NCBI GenBank assembly: GCA_022072025.1
Contig: JAJVIP010000006.1
Coordinates: forward strand, 62,001-126,000
Source: Elusimicrobiota bacterium
GTDB lineage: Bacteria; Elusimicrobiota; Elusimicrobia; F11
Length of the DNA: 64,000 nt
Reading direction: 5' to 3'
Position 1 is the first letter of the stretch; every line of letters starts with the position of its first letter. A program made the position numbers and the translations under genes. Below the pieces are notes generated by a model. That model saw only the letters and a list, made by a program, of their open reading frames with translations, was not told the origin of the DNA and did no database searches. This document shows positions 25,035-34,199 of the stretch, one piece after another.

Positions 25035-25901
25035 ATGAAAAAAGGTGCGCTTTTATTTCCTCTTCTATTGAGTTTTTCCTCAGTTCAATCCTCTCTTGTG
25101 TCTGACTCTCCGGACGAAGCCGTTCAGAAAATTGAGGTGATCGTCCAAAAGAAAAAAGCAAAACCACAAGAAATTAAGGATTTGATTGCCGCCCTCCAAC
25201 ATACAGATACTTCTATTCGCGTGAAGGAACGCGCGGCCTGGGCGTTGGGAGAATTGGAAGCCAAATCGGCGGTGAGCGCTTTGATCGAAGCCACTCAACA
25301 CAAGGGCCTTCTGGTCCGCTCTGCGGCGGTTCATGCCTTGATTCATTTGCGGTCCCAGGCGGCGCTTCCATCTCTTGTAAGAATTGCCGAAAGTGATCCC
25401 ATCTTGTCTATGCGCCAAGACGCGACATTGGCCCTGGGACTTTTACAAACGGAAAAAGCGATTCCGCCGTTGGTCAAACTTTCAGAAGATCCCAACCCTG
25501 AAATTCGAGGGGCTTCGGTATTGGCCATGGCTTCCCTTCATTCAAAGAAAAATAACTTTTCGCAAATCTTCGAAGAAATGTCCGCGGACGCGTCTCCCTA
25601 TGTCCAGGAGCGCGTCAAACGCGGGTGGGATGTGGCCAAGCGGTCTAATGGAAAAGTCATGGCGCATTTGGAGGCGACTGATGTCGATGTTCGCCTTTTT
25701 GCCGCTCTTTATTTTCAACGACATGGCGGATCCAAAGACTTGAAATCTCTTGAAACATTCAAAAATTCAGAAGCGGACGAGGAAACACGGGATCAATTAA
25801 AGAAATCCATTACCGCCATCAAAAAACGCTCCGCCGCCAAAGCAATCGAACAAAAAGCGGCCCCCCCCAAACCCAAACCAACGGCACCCACCGAAAAATA
25901 A
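25035..25901 (+). CDS. Secreted HEAT-repeat protein
   Basis: It has 288 residues with an N-terminal signal peptide (hydrophobic residues about 5-20). At least four HEAT/PBS-lyase-like repeats follow: RVKERAAWALGELEAKSAV, LVRSAAVHALIHLRSQAAL, SMRQDATLALGLLQTEKAI and EIRGASVLAMASLH. The C-terminus is Lys/Pro-rich. Such solenoids bind partner proteins; no catalytic feature is visible. It is the last gene of the forward run. Confidence 0.8.
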   Translation: MKKGALLFPLLLSFSSVQSSLVSDSPDEAVQKIEVIVQKKKAKPQEIKDLIAALQHTDTSIRVKERAAWALGELEAKSAVSALIEATQHKGLLVRSAAVHALIHLRSQAALPSLVRIAESDPILSMRQDATLALGLLQTEKAIPPLVKLSEDPNPEIRGASVLAMASLHSKKNNFSQIFEEMSADASPYVQERVKRGWDVAKRSNGKVMAHLEATDVDVRLFAALYFQRHGGSKDLKSLETFKNSEADEETRDQLKKSITAIKKRSAAKAIEQKAAPPKPKPTAPTEK

Positions 25902-25931
25902 AGAAAATTCGAAATTCCTCCCTGGGTTGTG

Positions 25932-25962
25932 CAACGGGAAAGTCGCCAAAGGCGACTCGTTG
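25932..25962. terminator. Candidate bidirectional terminator hairpin
   Basis: A perfect 7-bp stem AGTCGCC-AAA-GGCGACT (25941-25957) is extended by CAACG/CGTTG with a four-base bulge. It lies between the convergent HEAT and unknown genes. There is no strong T-run, so intrinsic termination is only probable. Confidence 0.5.
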
Positions 25963-25979
25963 AGGAGAGTCGGATGGGG

Positions 25980-26705
25980 TTAAACTCCGAGCGCGTGGCG
26001 GGTGTCTTTTTCCCAGGTAGGGGAAGACAGTTTAGAGAGCAATCCACGCGCTTTTTCAAACATGGATCGTAGCTGGGGTTTGTTACTCACCACCCGCGCC
26101 AAAGCGGGATGCGCAAACAGAAGATAATGCTCAAAAGTCGGTTTCTTGGATCCAGCGGAAAAATCAAGGAAATGGAGGAGCCGGTCGGGATTCTCGGTAT
26201 CAGTCCACTCGGTTACAAATTCCGAAAATAGGCCCGGTTGTGTTTCTGTGAACGGTGCAAAGTATCGTCCCACCAGCGCGTCGCGTTCTTTGGAGAACAA
26301 AACGACATCTTGATGGTCCGCTGAAATTCCCACCCTTTCACAATGCGCATGATCCAAATGATCAATCATAAAAAGATCGGTTTTTTTTCGAAAGAGTTCT
26401 CGCATGGATTCATAGAGGGGAACGGCTAGACCTTTCTCCACCATGGTTTCCTTGAACCGAAGCAGGAACTGACAGAGAGCATCCAGATCCGGCGCATCAT
26501 TGGCCGGCGCCTGCGCAATTTTCTCTATGAAATAAGGGAGAAAACAAATGTCATCCAATGAACGAAGCTGAGGTTTTTTCTCCGCGGGTGCGGCGGAATA
26601 ATCTTTGGAAAGAATGTCTTTGAGTTGAGCAAAGGGATCTTCAATGAGCGGAGCCGAGAGTCCGAAAGGAGAAACCGATCTTTTTTGAGCGCGAGCTGTT
26701 TTCAT
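25980..26705 (-). CDS. Protein of unknown function
   Basis: Not recognised. It has 241 residues, predicted soluble and mostly helical with no signal or membrane segment. Its stop is 78 bp from the convergent HEAT gene, and its ATG is 13 bp after the TPR gene stop, so it is probably cotranscribed with the TPR gene. The longest distinctive stretch is IDHLDHAHCERVGISADHQD (about 114-133). Confidence 0.65.
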   Translation of the reverse strand: MKTARAQKRSVSPFGLSAPLIEDPFAQLKDILSKDYSAAPAEKKPQLRSLDDICFLPYFIEKIAQAPANDAPDLDALCQFLLRFKETMVEKGLAVPLYESMRELFRKKTDLFMIDHLDHAHCERVGISADHQDVVLFSKERDALVGRYFAPFTETQPGLFSEFVTEWTDTENPDRLLHFLDFSAGSKKPTFEHYLLFAHPALARVVSNKPQLRSMFEKARGLLSKLSSPTWEKDTRHALGV

Positions 26706-26718
26706 ATTCTTTGGCGCA

Positions 26719-28569
26719 TTATACCGCCAAAGAGACCGGCAACAACTCCTGAACGGCCACCCGGGGCCGGATCAAATGCAAATCCGCAGGGCCTTGACTC
26801 ATCAATTCATCGTAGGACTTGCGGTAATCTTCACGAACCCGTGTTGAATAATTTTCTTGGTAACGGGTCAGTATTAAATCAATCAATTGTTTCTCAGTTG
26901 ACCGAAGACCGCTGGACACAAGTGTATTTAAACTTTGACGAAAAAATTTGTTTTCAGCGGGCACCTTGGACGTTTCGGACAACACCCCTTTTATCGCTAA
27001 AAATTTGGCTTTTAGTTTTCGAGATCCAACGGCCCGTACATCCTTTTCCACATGATCAACAGCGAAGGCAATGGCCCCGGGTCCTTTGTCGTGGCGTTGT
27101 AATTGAAGTGCTCCCAACAAAGCTTCGGCGCGCACATGACGTTGCATGAGTTTTTTGGCCAAAAAAGCCGTGTCTTGAAATACCACCAACGCCTCTTTGG
27201 GACGGTCAAACGCCACCAATGATTCCGCCAACAGAGTTCCCAGCAGGGGTTTTAGATATTTGAGACCCGTGGATTCAATCAATATACCTGCCGTATCAGC
27301 AGCTTCTTTGGCACGGGTGGCGTCCCCCATCATCAACCACAGGCGAACTCGGGCCAATTTGGTTGCGGCCAAAATATCTTTGGCTTCACATTTTTGCGCA
27401 TGGTTTTCTGATCGGTCCAACAACTCAGAGGCTTTCTGCATAGCACCCTCTTCCAAATATAAAGACGCCATATTGCGGTCCACATCCGCCTTGAGGGATA
27501 TGAGATCCAACTGCGTGGCCGCGGTGTAGGCCCTGATCAGATTTTCTCTGGCTCGAGGCAAATCTCCCATTTCAAGATACGCTTCACCCAGTTCGTTGTC
27601 ATGCCAAGCCATTCCCACCCGGTTACAAACATCGGAATGAAGCGCCGAACCTTCACGGAACGTTTGCCAAGCTTTCACCAACAATCCTTGATCTCGATAA
27701 ATCTGTCCCATTTGAAAAAGACCCCAAGCCACGCCATCATGATTCCTCAAAGGGGTGAAAAGTTGAATGGCTTCCTTGTTGAGCAAAATGGCCTCTTCCG
27801 TGTGACCTATCAATCGCTTGATCGCCGCCAAATTAAGCAAACACCAACCCAGCCGATCGTGTAATTCCAGGTCCGCAAACAGGTCCCTCGCCTTGTTAAG
27901 CGTTGATTCAGCCTCGGACAATCGACACAAAGACCTCAAAATCATGCCTTGCCCCAATAGAGACCAGGCTTGTCCTTGTCGATTGTTTAATCTTTCAAAA
28001 GAATGGGTGGCTTCGGTGTAGAGTTTTTCAGCGACATCAAAAAAACCCATTTGGTGATAGATCATGCCCAACGTACAGTTGTTCCAAGCCACGCCATTTT
28101 CGGAATTGAATTCGACAAAAATTCCATGCGCCTTTTTGGCATAGGACAGACTCTCGGCCCGGTGAGATTGGTTGAATGAAATAATGGCCAAATTGTTATA
28201 CGCCCAAGCGAGCTCAAGCATACGACCAAGAGATTGAAAAAGACTGGCCGCCTTAAGACCCAAATCAAATGCCAACGTATCACGGCCCAATTCTCGATGG
28301 GCAAGAGATAGTTCATAAAACACAGAAGCTTGGCCAAATTCATTATTGGTCAAGGAGAATAAATTTTGTGCTTCATTGAGCAAATTGGGAACAGCGCTCA
28401 ATTTCCGCTGACCACGTAACACCATAGCGGTGTGCACCAACACCCAAGCTGTGTTGTCCATCTCTCCACTGCGTTGAGATTTCACCAACTCTTGACGCAA
28501 CTGTTGGAGGACCGTTTTGGCTCCGGCTCTGGTGAGCGCATCCGCTCGATCGCGTAATATTGTTTCCAT
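26719..28569 (-). CDS. Tetratricopeptide-repeat protein
   Basis: It has 616 residues, composed largely of about ten TPR-type helix pairs of ~40 residues (for example AWAYNNLAIISFNQ, AWSLLGQGMILRSL, GWCLLNLAAIKRL, AWGLFQMGQIYRDQG, AWHDNELGEAYLEMG). A conserved Trp begins many units, as in MalT- or LGN-like TPR arrays. There is no signal peptide, so it should be a cytoplasmic scaffold. Its start region carries the same 11-bp hexamer array found before the giant gene. The partner is unknown. Confidence 0.85.
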   Translation of the reverse strand: METILRDRADALTRAGAKTVLQQLRQELVKSQRSGEMDNTAWVLVHTAMVLRGQRKLSAVPNLLNEAQNLFSLTNNEFGQASVFYELSLAHRELGRDTLAFDLGLKAASLFQSLGRMLELAWAYNNLAIISFNQSHRAESLSYAKKAHGIFVEFNSENGVAWNNCTLGMIYHQMGFFDVAEKLYTEATHSFERLNNRQGQAWSLLGQGMILRSLCRLSEAESTLNKARDLFADLELHDRLGWCLLNLAAIKRLIGHTEEAILLNKEAIQLFTPLRNHDGVAWGLFQMGQIYRDQGLLVKAWQTFREGSALHSDVCNRVGMAWHDNELGEAYLEMGDLPRARENLIRAYTAATQLDLISLKADVDRNMASLYLEEGAMQKASELLDRSENHAQKCEAKDILAATKLARVRLWLMMGDATRAKEAADTAGILIESTGLKYLKPLLGTLLAESLVAFDRPKEALVVFQDTAFLAKKLMQRHVRAEALLGALQLQRHDKGPGAIAFAVDHVEKDVRAVGSRKLKAKFLAIKGVLSETSKVPAENKFFRQSLNTLVSSGLRSTEKQLIDLILTRYQENYSTRVREDYRKSYDELMSQGPADLHLIRPRVAVQELLPVSLAV

Positions 28570-28590
28570 GACAGTATTTTAGACCCCTGG

Positions 28591-28629
28591 GCTTAATTCA
28601 TGAAGAAGATCTTGTAAATCTTTTGTAAC
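28591..28629 (-). promoter_or_regulatory. Hexamer array at 11-bp period upstream of the TPR gene
   Basis: Minus-strand hexamers GTTACA (28629-28624), TTTACA (28618-28613), TTCTTC (28607-28602) and TTAAGC (28596-28591) are followed after 9 bp by TAAAAT (28581-28576) and, 6 bp later, ATG 28569. Over 23 aligned bases the array matches the giant-gene array (12000-11978) at 19 positions. It lies in the intergenic space shared with the divergent MBOAT gene, so it may affect both. Confidence 0.5.
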
Positions 28630-28657
28630 AATTGGGCTCAGGATCCATCAATGCAAC

Positions 28658-28663
28658 TATAAA
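28658..28663 (+). promoter_or_regulatory. Candidate -10 of the MBOAT gene
   Basis: TATAAA sits 14 bp before ATG 28678. No convincing -35 hexamer is present; the 11-bp hexamer array lies about 30 bp upstream. Confidence 0.4.
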
Positions 28664-28677
28664 ATCCCTTTTGACCT

Positions 28678-30102
28678 ATGTTATTCAATTCATTCACCTA
28701 TCTTATTTTCTTGCCATTGGTGGTAGCGTTTTACCATACCATCCCTCAAAGATTTCGATGGCAATTCTTGCTGCTCGCGAGTGTGACCTTCTATGTCTGG
28801 TGGAAGCCGGCATATATTGTTTTATTAGGACTGTCGATTTTGATCGATTGGTGGAGCGCGCTAAAAATTGAAGCCACCTCAGAACCACGCGTTAGAAAAA
28901 GATGGCTTGTCTTAAGTGTCGTTTCCAACCTGGGTCTACTGGTTGCATTTAAATATTTGGACTTTTTCACCGTCAATCTAAATATCCTTCTTAACTGGGC
29001 TGGTTCTTCACATCAATTTCCCCAATTCCAATGGGTTCTTCCTGTGGGGATATCGTTTTATACCTTTCAGTCCATGAGTTACACGGTGGATGTCTATCGC
29101 CGACACATAAAAGCTGAAAAAAATATCTGTTTTTTCGCTCTCTTTGTTAGTTTTTTCCCTCAACTGGTAGCTGGACCTATTGAACGAGCTGGTGCTCTCA
29201 TAGACCAATTACGGGGAAACCGACAAATCTCTTGGGATCGATTCTTTTTTGGACTGAAAATTCTGGCCTGGGGTTTGTTTAAAAAAATGGTGATCGCGGA
29301 TCGGTTGGCGGCGTATGTGGATCTGATTTATGCGGATCCAGTTTCCTTTTCCGGCAGCACTTTGTATTTGGCCACCGTTTTTTTTGCATTTCAAATTTAT
29401 TGCGATTTCTCTGGATATTCTGATATCGCCGTCGGTTCCGCTCAAATGCTGGGGATCGACTTAATGGAAAATTTCAGATCCCCTTACCTCGCCACCTCTA
29501 TCATTGATTTTTGGAAAAGATGGCACATTTCCCTGACCACGTGGTTCCGCGATTACCTCTATATTCCTTTGGGAGGAAACCGAAATGGGGGAATTCGTTC
29601 CTTAATAAATATTTTCATTGTTTTTTTAGTTAGCGGATTGTGGCACGGGGCTTCCTGGACGTTTATTGGGTGGGGGGCCTATCATGGACTCCTCTATTTG
29701 GGAAACAGATTGTGGCTGCAACGGGAATCAACATCTGCCGCACCCTTAGTAATCTGGCGTGGGATTCAAAGACTCACCACCTTTCACTTGGTTCTGATTG
29801 GATGGGTGTTCTTTCGGGCCAAAACAATAACCGATGCAAAATTTATTTTCCTTCACTTGTGGGACTCTCGTCCTCTTCAAATTTCGTTGGGAAGCGCCTT
29901 TACTCAATCTGATCTATGGGTCAGTCTCATGGGAATATTGCTTCTCCTCATCACTGAATATGTAAAAGAAAAAAAGGCTTTGCTTCTTCTCTATGCTCAA
30001 GCCCCGACTGCTTTGAGATGGTCCTTCTATTACGCCCTATTCTTCCTGGTTGTTCTTCTATCGCATACAGAATCACAACAGTTCATCTATTTTCAATTCT
30101 AA
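28678..30102 (+). CDS. MBOAT-family O-acyltransferase (AlgI-like)
   Basis: Membrane-bound O-acyltransferase that moves acyl groups across the inner membrane for modification of an extracellular or cell-wall glycan. It has 474 residues and about ten hydrophobic helices. Signature parts are DFWKRWHISLTTWFRDYLYI with PLGGNR and the catalytic His in GLWHGASWTF. The next gene, an SGNH protein, overlaps its stop by one base (TAATG), the arrangement seen in AlgI-AlgJ/X-type pairs. Confidence 0.93.
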   Translation: MLFNSFTYLIFLPLVVAFYHTIPQRFRWQFLLLASVTFYVWWKPAYIVLLGLSILIDWWSALKIEATSEPRVRKRWLVLSVVSNLGLLVAFKYLDFFTVNLNILLNWAGSSHQFPQFQWVLPVGISFYTFQSMSYTVDVYRRHIKAEKNICFFALFVSFFPQLVAGPIERAGALIDQLRGNRQISWDRFFFGLKILAWGLFKKMVIADRLAAYVDLIYADPVSFSGSTLYLATVFFAFQIYCDFSGYSDIAVGSAQMLGIDLMENFRSPYLATSIIDFWKRWHISLTTWFRDYLYIPLGGNRNGGIRSLINIFIVFLVSGLWHGASWTFIGWGAYHGLLYLGNRLWLQRESTSAAPLVIWRGIQRLTTFHLVLIGWVFFRAKTITDAKFIFLHLWDSRPLQISLGSAFTQSDLWVSLMGILLLLITEYVKEKKALLLLYAQAPTALRWSFYYALFFLVVLLSHTESQQFIYFQF

Positions 30103-31136
30103 TGAAACCGCTCACCCCATTATCCAAAACATTGGTTTTCTTCTCCGGAATCATTTTATTGAGTATTGCCTTAGGAATTTTAGCCCGGAATAGCGGGGCT
30201 GTTTACAATCAGGGAGTCTTTTTGGTCATCCATGAAAAAAGGAAATGGGCCAAAGAAAGACACATGTTTGATCCTCAAAAAAAATCAGTGATTTTTTTGG
30301 GAAACAGCGTACAATTGGCCGCCCTGAAACCACAAGATTTCGATAACGCCACTCAACAAAAAACCCAGTCATTCAATTTTTCTCTCCCCGCTTTGCCCAT
30401 CGGGCCGGGACTTTTTGTTCTTCAATCCCTCTGCCAATCTTGGGGCAAACCTGATTACATAGTTGTCAGAATCGTCACCGATAACAGCCGCATTCCAGGG
30501 CTGTTTGACACCAATGCGGTGCAAGGGATCGGGGGAAGGGAATTTTTTTCCTACCTTTTCCGCCGTTCCAACAAAGCTTTCGCTCTCAACGGCATTTTTC
30601 CATTACGTATGAATATTGGCGGAACGTTAAAATACTTAAAAAACTTGGTTCTTGACCCTGAAGATATTCACCGGACTTATTCAGAGAATCGAAGTATTTT
30701 GGATCAACTGAGAGCTGATCGCGGATGGTATTACATTGAGCAACAGGCCATATTTCCCGATGGACGTTTGCCTGACGATTATGCCCTGGTGGACCCAAAA
30801 CATTTAACCCCGCTTGTTCCCGATCCCTTTGAATGGAGCCCCGATGCCTATTTCAAACAATTTTTGGATTACACAGCCGAACAAGGAATAAAAATTTTAT
30901 TGATCAGCTCCGTGTATCGCGAGGGTACAGCGGCGCCTTGGGCCTCACAGCCCCCAGAATTCATTGAGATCCCCAAACACTACCCGCATGTATATGTGTC
31001 AAAACACAGCTGGGAAAGAAAATTTTTGCCCAATCGATTTTGGTCGGATAAAACCCATCTTAATCCTGAAGGGGCGCGCCTATACTCACAAATGATTGCC
31101 GCGGATTTTATGGATGCTTTTGGCGGGGAATTTTAG
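30102..31136 (+). CDS. SGNH-hydrolase-like partner of the MBOAT acyltransferase
   Basis: It has 344 residues from ATG 30102. An N-terminal membrane anchor (about 10-30) is followed by an extracytoplasmic domain. The nucleophile region is FLGNSVQ (Ser near 30308) and the C-terminal DKTHLNPEG supplies the D-x-x-H pair (near 31048), as in SGNH/GDSL and AlgJ/AlgX-like enzymes. It probably transfers or removes the acyl group handled by the MBOAT protein; the glycan is unknown. Its stop overlaps the convergent ychF stop by four bases. Confidence 0.8.
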   Translation: MKPLTPLSKTLVFFSGIILLSIALGILARNSGAVYNQGVFLVIHEKRKWAKERHMFDPQKKSVIFLGNSVQLAALKPQDFDNATQQKTQSFNFSLPALPIGPGLFVLQSLCQSWGKPDYIVVRIVTDNSRIPGLFDTNAVQGIGGREFFSYLFRRSNKAFALNGIFPLRMNIGGTLKYLKNLVLDPEDIHRTYSENRSILDQLRADRGWYYIEQQAIFPDGRLPDDYALVDPKHLTPLVPDPFEWSPDAYFKQFLDYTAEQGIKILLISSVYREGTAAPWASQPPEFIEIPKHYPHVYVSKHSWERKFLPNRFWSDKTHLNPEGARLYSQMIAADFMDAFGGEF

Positions 31137-32203
31137 ACTTTAAAGTGGATGTGGAGAATATCCCCGTCCTGAGTGAGATAATCTTTCCCTTCCATTCGAA
31201 TCTTGCCTTTGGCGCGAAGCTCCGCTTCTGAGCCACAGGCCGCAAGATCGTCATAAGAAAAAACTTCAGCGCGAATGAACCCTCTTTCCAAGTCCGAGTG
31301 AATCTTCCCGGCCGCGCGCGTGACCGGAAGCCCTTTGGAGATATGCCAAGCGTGAACCTCTTTGGGACCTGCAGCAAAAAAAGTGATGAGATTTAAAAGC
31401 CTCTGCCCCGCTTTGGCCAATGCATCCAAACCCGACTCTTTGATTCCCAACTCTTCGCGAAACGCGGGCCTCTCTTCTTCCGGGAGCATCATCACATCGG
31501 CTTCGAGTTTGTTGTTGATCTCCACCACTTGCCCCCCTTCTTTGGCGGCGAAGTTTTTGACGATATCCACGACGGATGCCGGTGTGCGCTCATTCACATT
31601 GGCAATATAGAGAACTGGTTTCGAGGTCAGCAAATTCAAATCTTTCATAGATTCTGGAGCGAGGTTCTGACGACGAACCGGCACCCCGTCTTCAAGGTTC
31701 TTTCGGATCTTGTCCAAAAAGTCATAGGTTTTTTTGGCCTCTTCTTGACCCGACTTGGCTTGCCCGTGAACCTTGGCCATTCCTTTTTCAACCTGTCCCA
31801 AATCAGCCAACAAAAGTTCTGAGGAGATCACCTCCGCATCTTTTTTGGGGTCCAAATCTCCCAAAACGTTGATCACATTCGCGTCATCAAAACATCGCAC
31901 CACTTGAGCGATCGCGTCACAACCGCGAATGTCGTCTAAAAAATCATTTCCACGCCCTTCTCCTTTGCTCGCGCCGGGGACCAATCCCGCGATATCCACA
32001 AATCGGATGGCGGCCTGAATTTTCTTGGGAGCCGAATATATTTTTTGCAAATGATCCAAGCGGGGATCCTTCACCGGAACAACCCCTACATTGGGTTCTA
32101 TGGTTGTGAAGGGGAAGTTTTCAGAGGCCACGCCAGCTGAGGTCAATGCATTAAAAAGCGACGATTTCCCAACGTTCGGCAATCCCACAATTCCTATTTC
32201 CAC
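31133..32203 (-). CDS. ychF: Obg-family ATPase YchF/OLA1
   Basis: A ribosome-associated P-loop NTPase, 356 residues. G1 is GLPNVGKSS, and the specificity motif reads NVNE instead of NKxD, consistent with ATP preference in this family. The C-terminal TGS domain is present (FFAAGPKEVHAWHISKG onward). The start overlaps the end of the upstream glycosyltransferase gene by ten bases. Confidence 0.97.
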   Translation of the reverse strand: MEIGIVGLPNVGKSSLFNALTSAGVASENFPFTTIEPNVGVVPVKDPRLDHLQKIYSAPKKIQAAIRFVDIAGLVPGASKGEGRGNDFLDDIRGCDAIAQVVRCFDDANVINVLGDLDPKKDAEVISSELLLADLGQVEKGMAKVHGQAKSGQEEAKKTYDFLDKIRKNLEDGVPVRRQNLAPESMKDLNLLTSKPVLYIANVNERTPASVVDIVKNFAAKEGGQVVEINNKLEADVMMLPEEERPAFREELGIKESGLDALAKAGQRLLNLITFFAAGPKEVHAWHISKGLPVTRAAGKIHSDLERGFIRAEVFSYDDLAACGSEAELRAKGKIRMEGKDYLTQDGDILHIHFKV

Positions 32204-34194
32204 GATTGATCCCCCATTTCATTTTTTATGATGGCCGCCATCTTACCACGCGGTTCAAGCTCCAAATAACGGCGCCAAGAGGTGGCACTGGCCTCAATTC
32301 GACCCGCTTGCCGTTGGGCCACCCCCAACATGTACCAGGCTTCCGCGCGCGAGGACGCCAAGCGAGTGGCGTTCTCATAGGCCTCAATGGCGGAATCCAA
32401 TAGACCCTTGCGCAAGGCCACAAAACCCCTTCCATATTGAGCTTCAAAAAAATAAGGATCTTCGCGAACAGCTCGGTCAAAGACGATTTCAGCTTCCGCC
32501 AACAAATCTTTCTGAGCCAACAGTCCTCCTATATTGGACGACAACCAAGCCATTCCTTGTCCCCAGTCAAGCGCCAATAAAAACCATTTTTGGGCCGAGA
32601 CAACGTCCCCTTTCTCCAAGGCCGCCTTTCCATAAAAATAGGGCAAATGGACAGCCACAAGACGCGTTGGATAATCAGACCGCACGCCAGTGAGGCGCAC
32701 CAGATGGAAAGCAGACAAGTCTCTCGGTTGACCCGGTCCATAGAGGAGACCTTCCAAAGCAGGAACCTCAAAAGGTGTGTTGTTCTTATCAAAGGCCAAA
32801 ACCCGAAGGGGAACATCTTTCCTCTGAAGCAAATGACCCTCTATAAACTTCTGCCTTTCCAGGCGTTGGGTCCAAGATAAATCCAACAAATCACTTCCAT
32901 AAACAGGTTCAAACAGAGTTCCGGGTCGGTAGAAAAACTTTAAATCGGGGCGACGGCCTTCGGATACATGTCCCACCAAAAGAGACGACGTGGGTTCGTC
33001 AAACAACACGCGGTCGATGATCACCCGAGTATTCTCAGGAGCGGAGCGAAAGATTGCTTGCCCCACATCTCTTATCACCGTGTTGTGGCGAAAACTTGGG
33101 GAATGCGCCAAAACTGTGAAGGGTTCGATCAAAATTAAAAGCGCCCCCACAAATAAAAAGCGATGAGCCCGGACCCCTTCCAAGGCCACCGCCAACAGAA
33201 CCACCGAGGCCAACAATGGGAGCAAATAGAAACGCTCAAGACGCCATTGCCCAATATCGCTATAAGGAGACAGGTTCGAATACATTTCAAACCCCGCTCC
33301 AAATATAATCCACATAACAAAGGCGGATAACACAATAATCCGTTTGGAGGCATGAAACACGCCCACCAACAGTCCCATCAATGTCAACACAAGACCGCCG
33401 GTGCCGGCTTGATGGAACATCCTCTCCCCAAAAACTTTGGTTTGTTGGAGGTAAAGAGAAAATTCTCGAAAGGGAAGAGCAGACGGATGAAGAGACGTTG
33501 AACCAAATTCCCGACGCGTCAATACCGCCAAAAACCGATTCCAGGTTTCCGGATCTCCAAAATTCACTGGAGGGTTGGCCCAGGCCCGGATGGGCAAATA
33601 GAGATGGATGGAAAATCCCAAACCAAAAAAGAGAAACATCTTTCCAATGTCCACCCCTTTCCTCCTCTTCATGAAAAAGAGGACCACCACCGGAAAAATT
33701 AACACGAGGGTGTGATGATTCCCCATCCCCAGTCCAAACAAAAAGGAACCCAACAACCACTGACCGTGGATCAAGGCCCAAAGAATTCCCACCGCAAAAA
33801 GGGCGTTCAAGCCGAAAACTTCCACCACCCGCGCCTGCTCGATAACCAAGGGGCGAGTGGCCAAAAATAGTGTGGCCGCGACTGAAGGTAGTTGTGACGC
33901 CCCATCCCCCTTCGGTAAATCCAACAACGCCACCAAAAAATGAAAAAAAAGGAGCAACAATCCGGACATCATCAAACAAGTGAGGATGTGGCACTGATAA
34001 CTGGGTGTAGAAAAAGGGAAGAGGCCTTGAATGAATTTTCCCAGGAGCTGAAACAAGGGGTAACCAGGGGCGTGAGGAATCCCCAAAGAAAAAGAAGAGG
34101 CGATAAATTCACCTGAATCCCCGCCGTCCAATGAAACGGACGCTCCCTGCAAATAAAAACCAAATGAAACGAGGAATAAAAGGAGTGAACCCAA
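32194..34194 (-). CDS. DUF2723 membrane glycosyltransferase-like protein with TPR tail
   Basis: It has 666 residues from TTG 34194, five bases after the proB stop. The N-terminal DUF2723 region has GGDSGEFIASSFSLGIPHAPGYP-like residues (the acidic DSGE motif of O-mannosyltransferase-like GT-C enzymes) followed by about ten membrane helices. The C-terminal ~130 residues are TPR-like (AEIVFDRAVREDPYF, SAIEAYENATRL). It likely glycosylates lipid or protein substrates at the periplasmic face. The TTG start is inferred, with no clear Shine-Dalgarno. Confidence 0.85.
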   Translation of the reverse strand: MGSLLLFLVSFGFYLQGASVSLDGGDSGEFIASSFSLGIPHAPGYPLFQLLGKFIQGLFPFSTPSYQCHILTCLMMSGLLLLFFHFLVALLDLPKGDGASQLPSVAATLFLATRPLVIEQARVVEVFGLNALFAVGILWALIHGQWLLGSFLFGLGMGNHHTLVLIFPVVVLFFMKRRKGVDIGKMFLFFGLGFSIHLYLPIRAWANPPVNFGDPETWNRFLAVLTRREFGSTSLHPSALPFREFSLYLQQTKVFGERMFHQAGTGGLVLTLMGLLVGVFHASKRIIVLSAFVMWIIFGAGFEMYSNLSPYSDIGQWRLERFYLLPLLASVVLLAVALEGVRAHRFLFVGALLILIEPFTVLAHSPSFRHNTVIRDVGQAIFRSAPENTRVIIDRVLFDEPTSSLLVGHVSEGRRPDLKFFYRPGTLFEPVYGSDLLDLSWTQRLERQKFIEGHLLQRKDVPLRVLAFDKNNTPFEVPALEGLLYGPGQPRDLSAFHLVRLTGVRSDYPTRLVAVHLPYFYGKAALEKGDVVSAQKWFLLALDWGQGMAWLSSNIGGLLAQKDLLAEAEIVFDRAVREDPYFFEAQYGRGFVALRKGLLDSAIEAYENATRLASSRAEAWYMLGVAQRQAGRIEASATSWRRYLELEPRGKMAAIIKNEMGDQSWK

Positions 34195-34199
34195 GCGGA

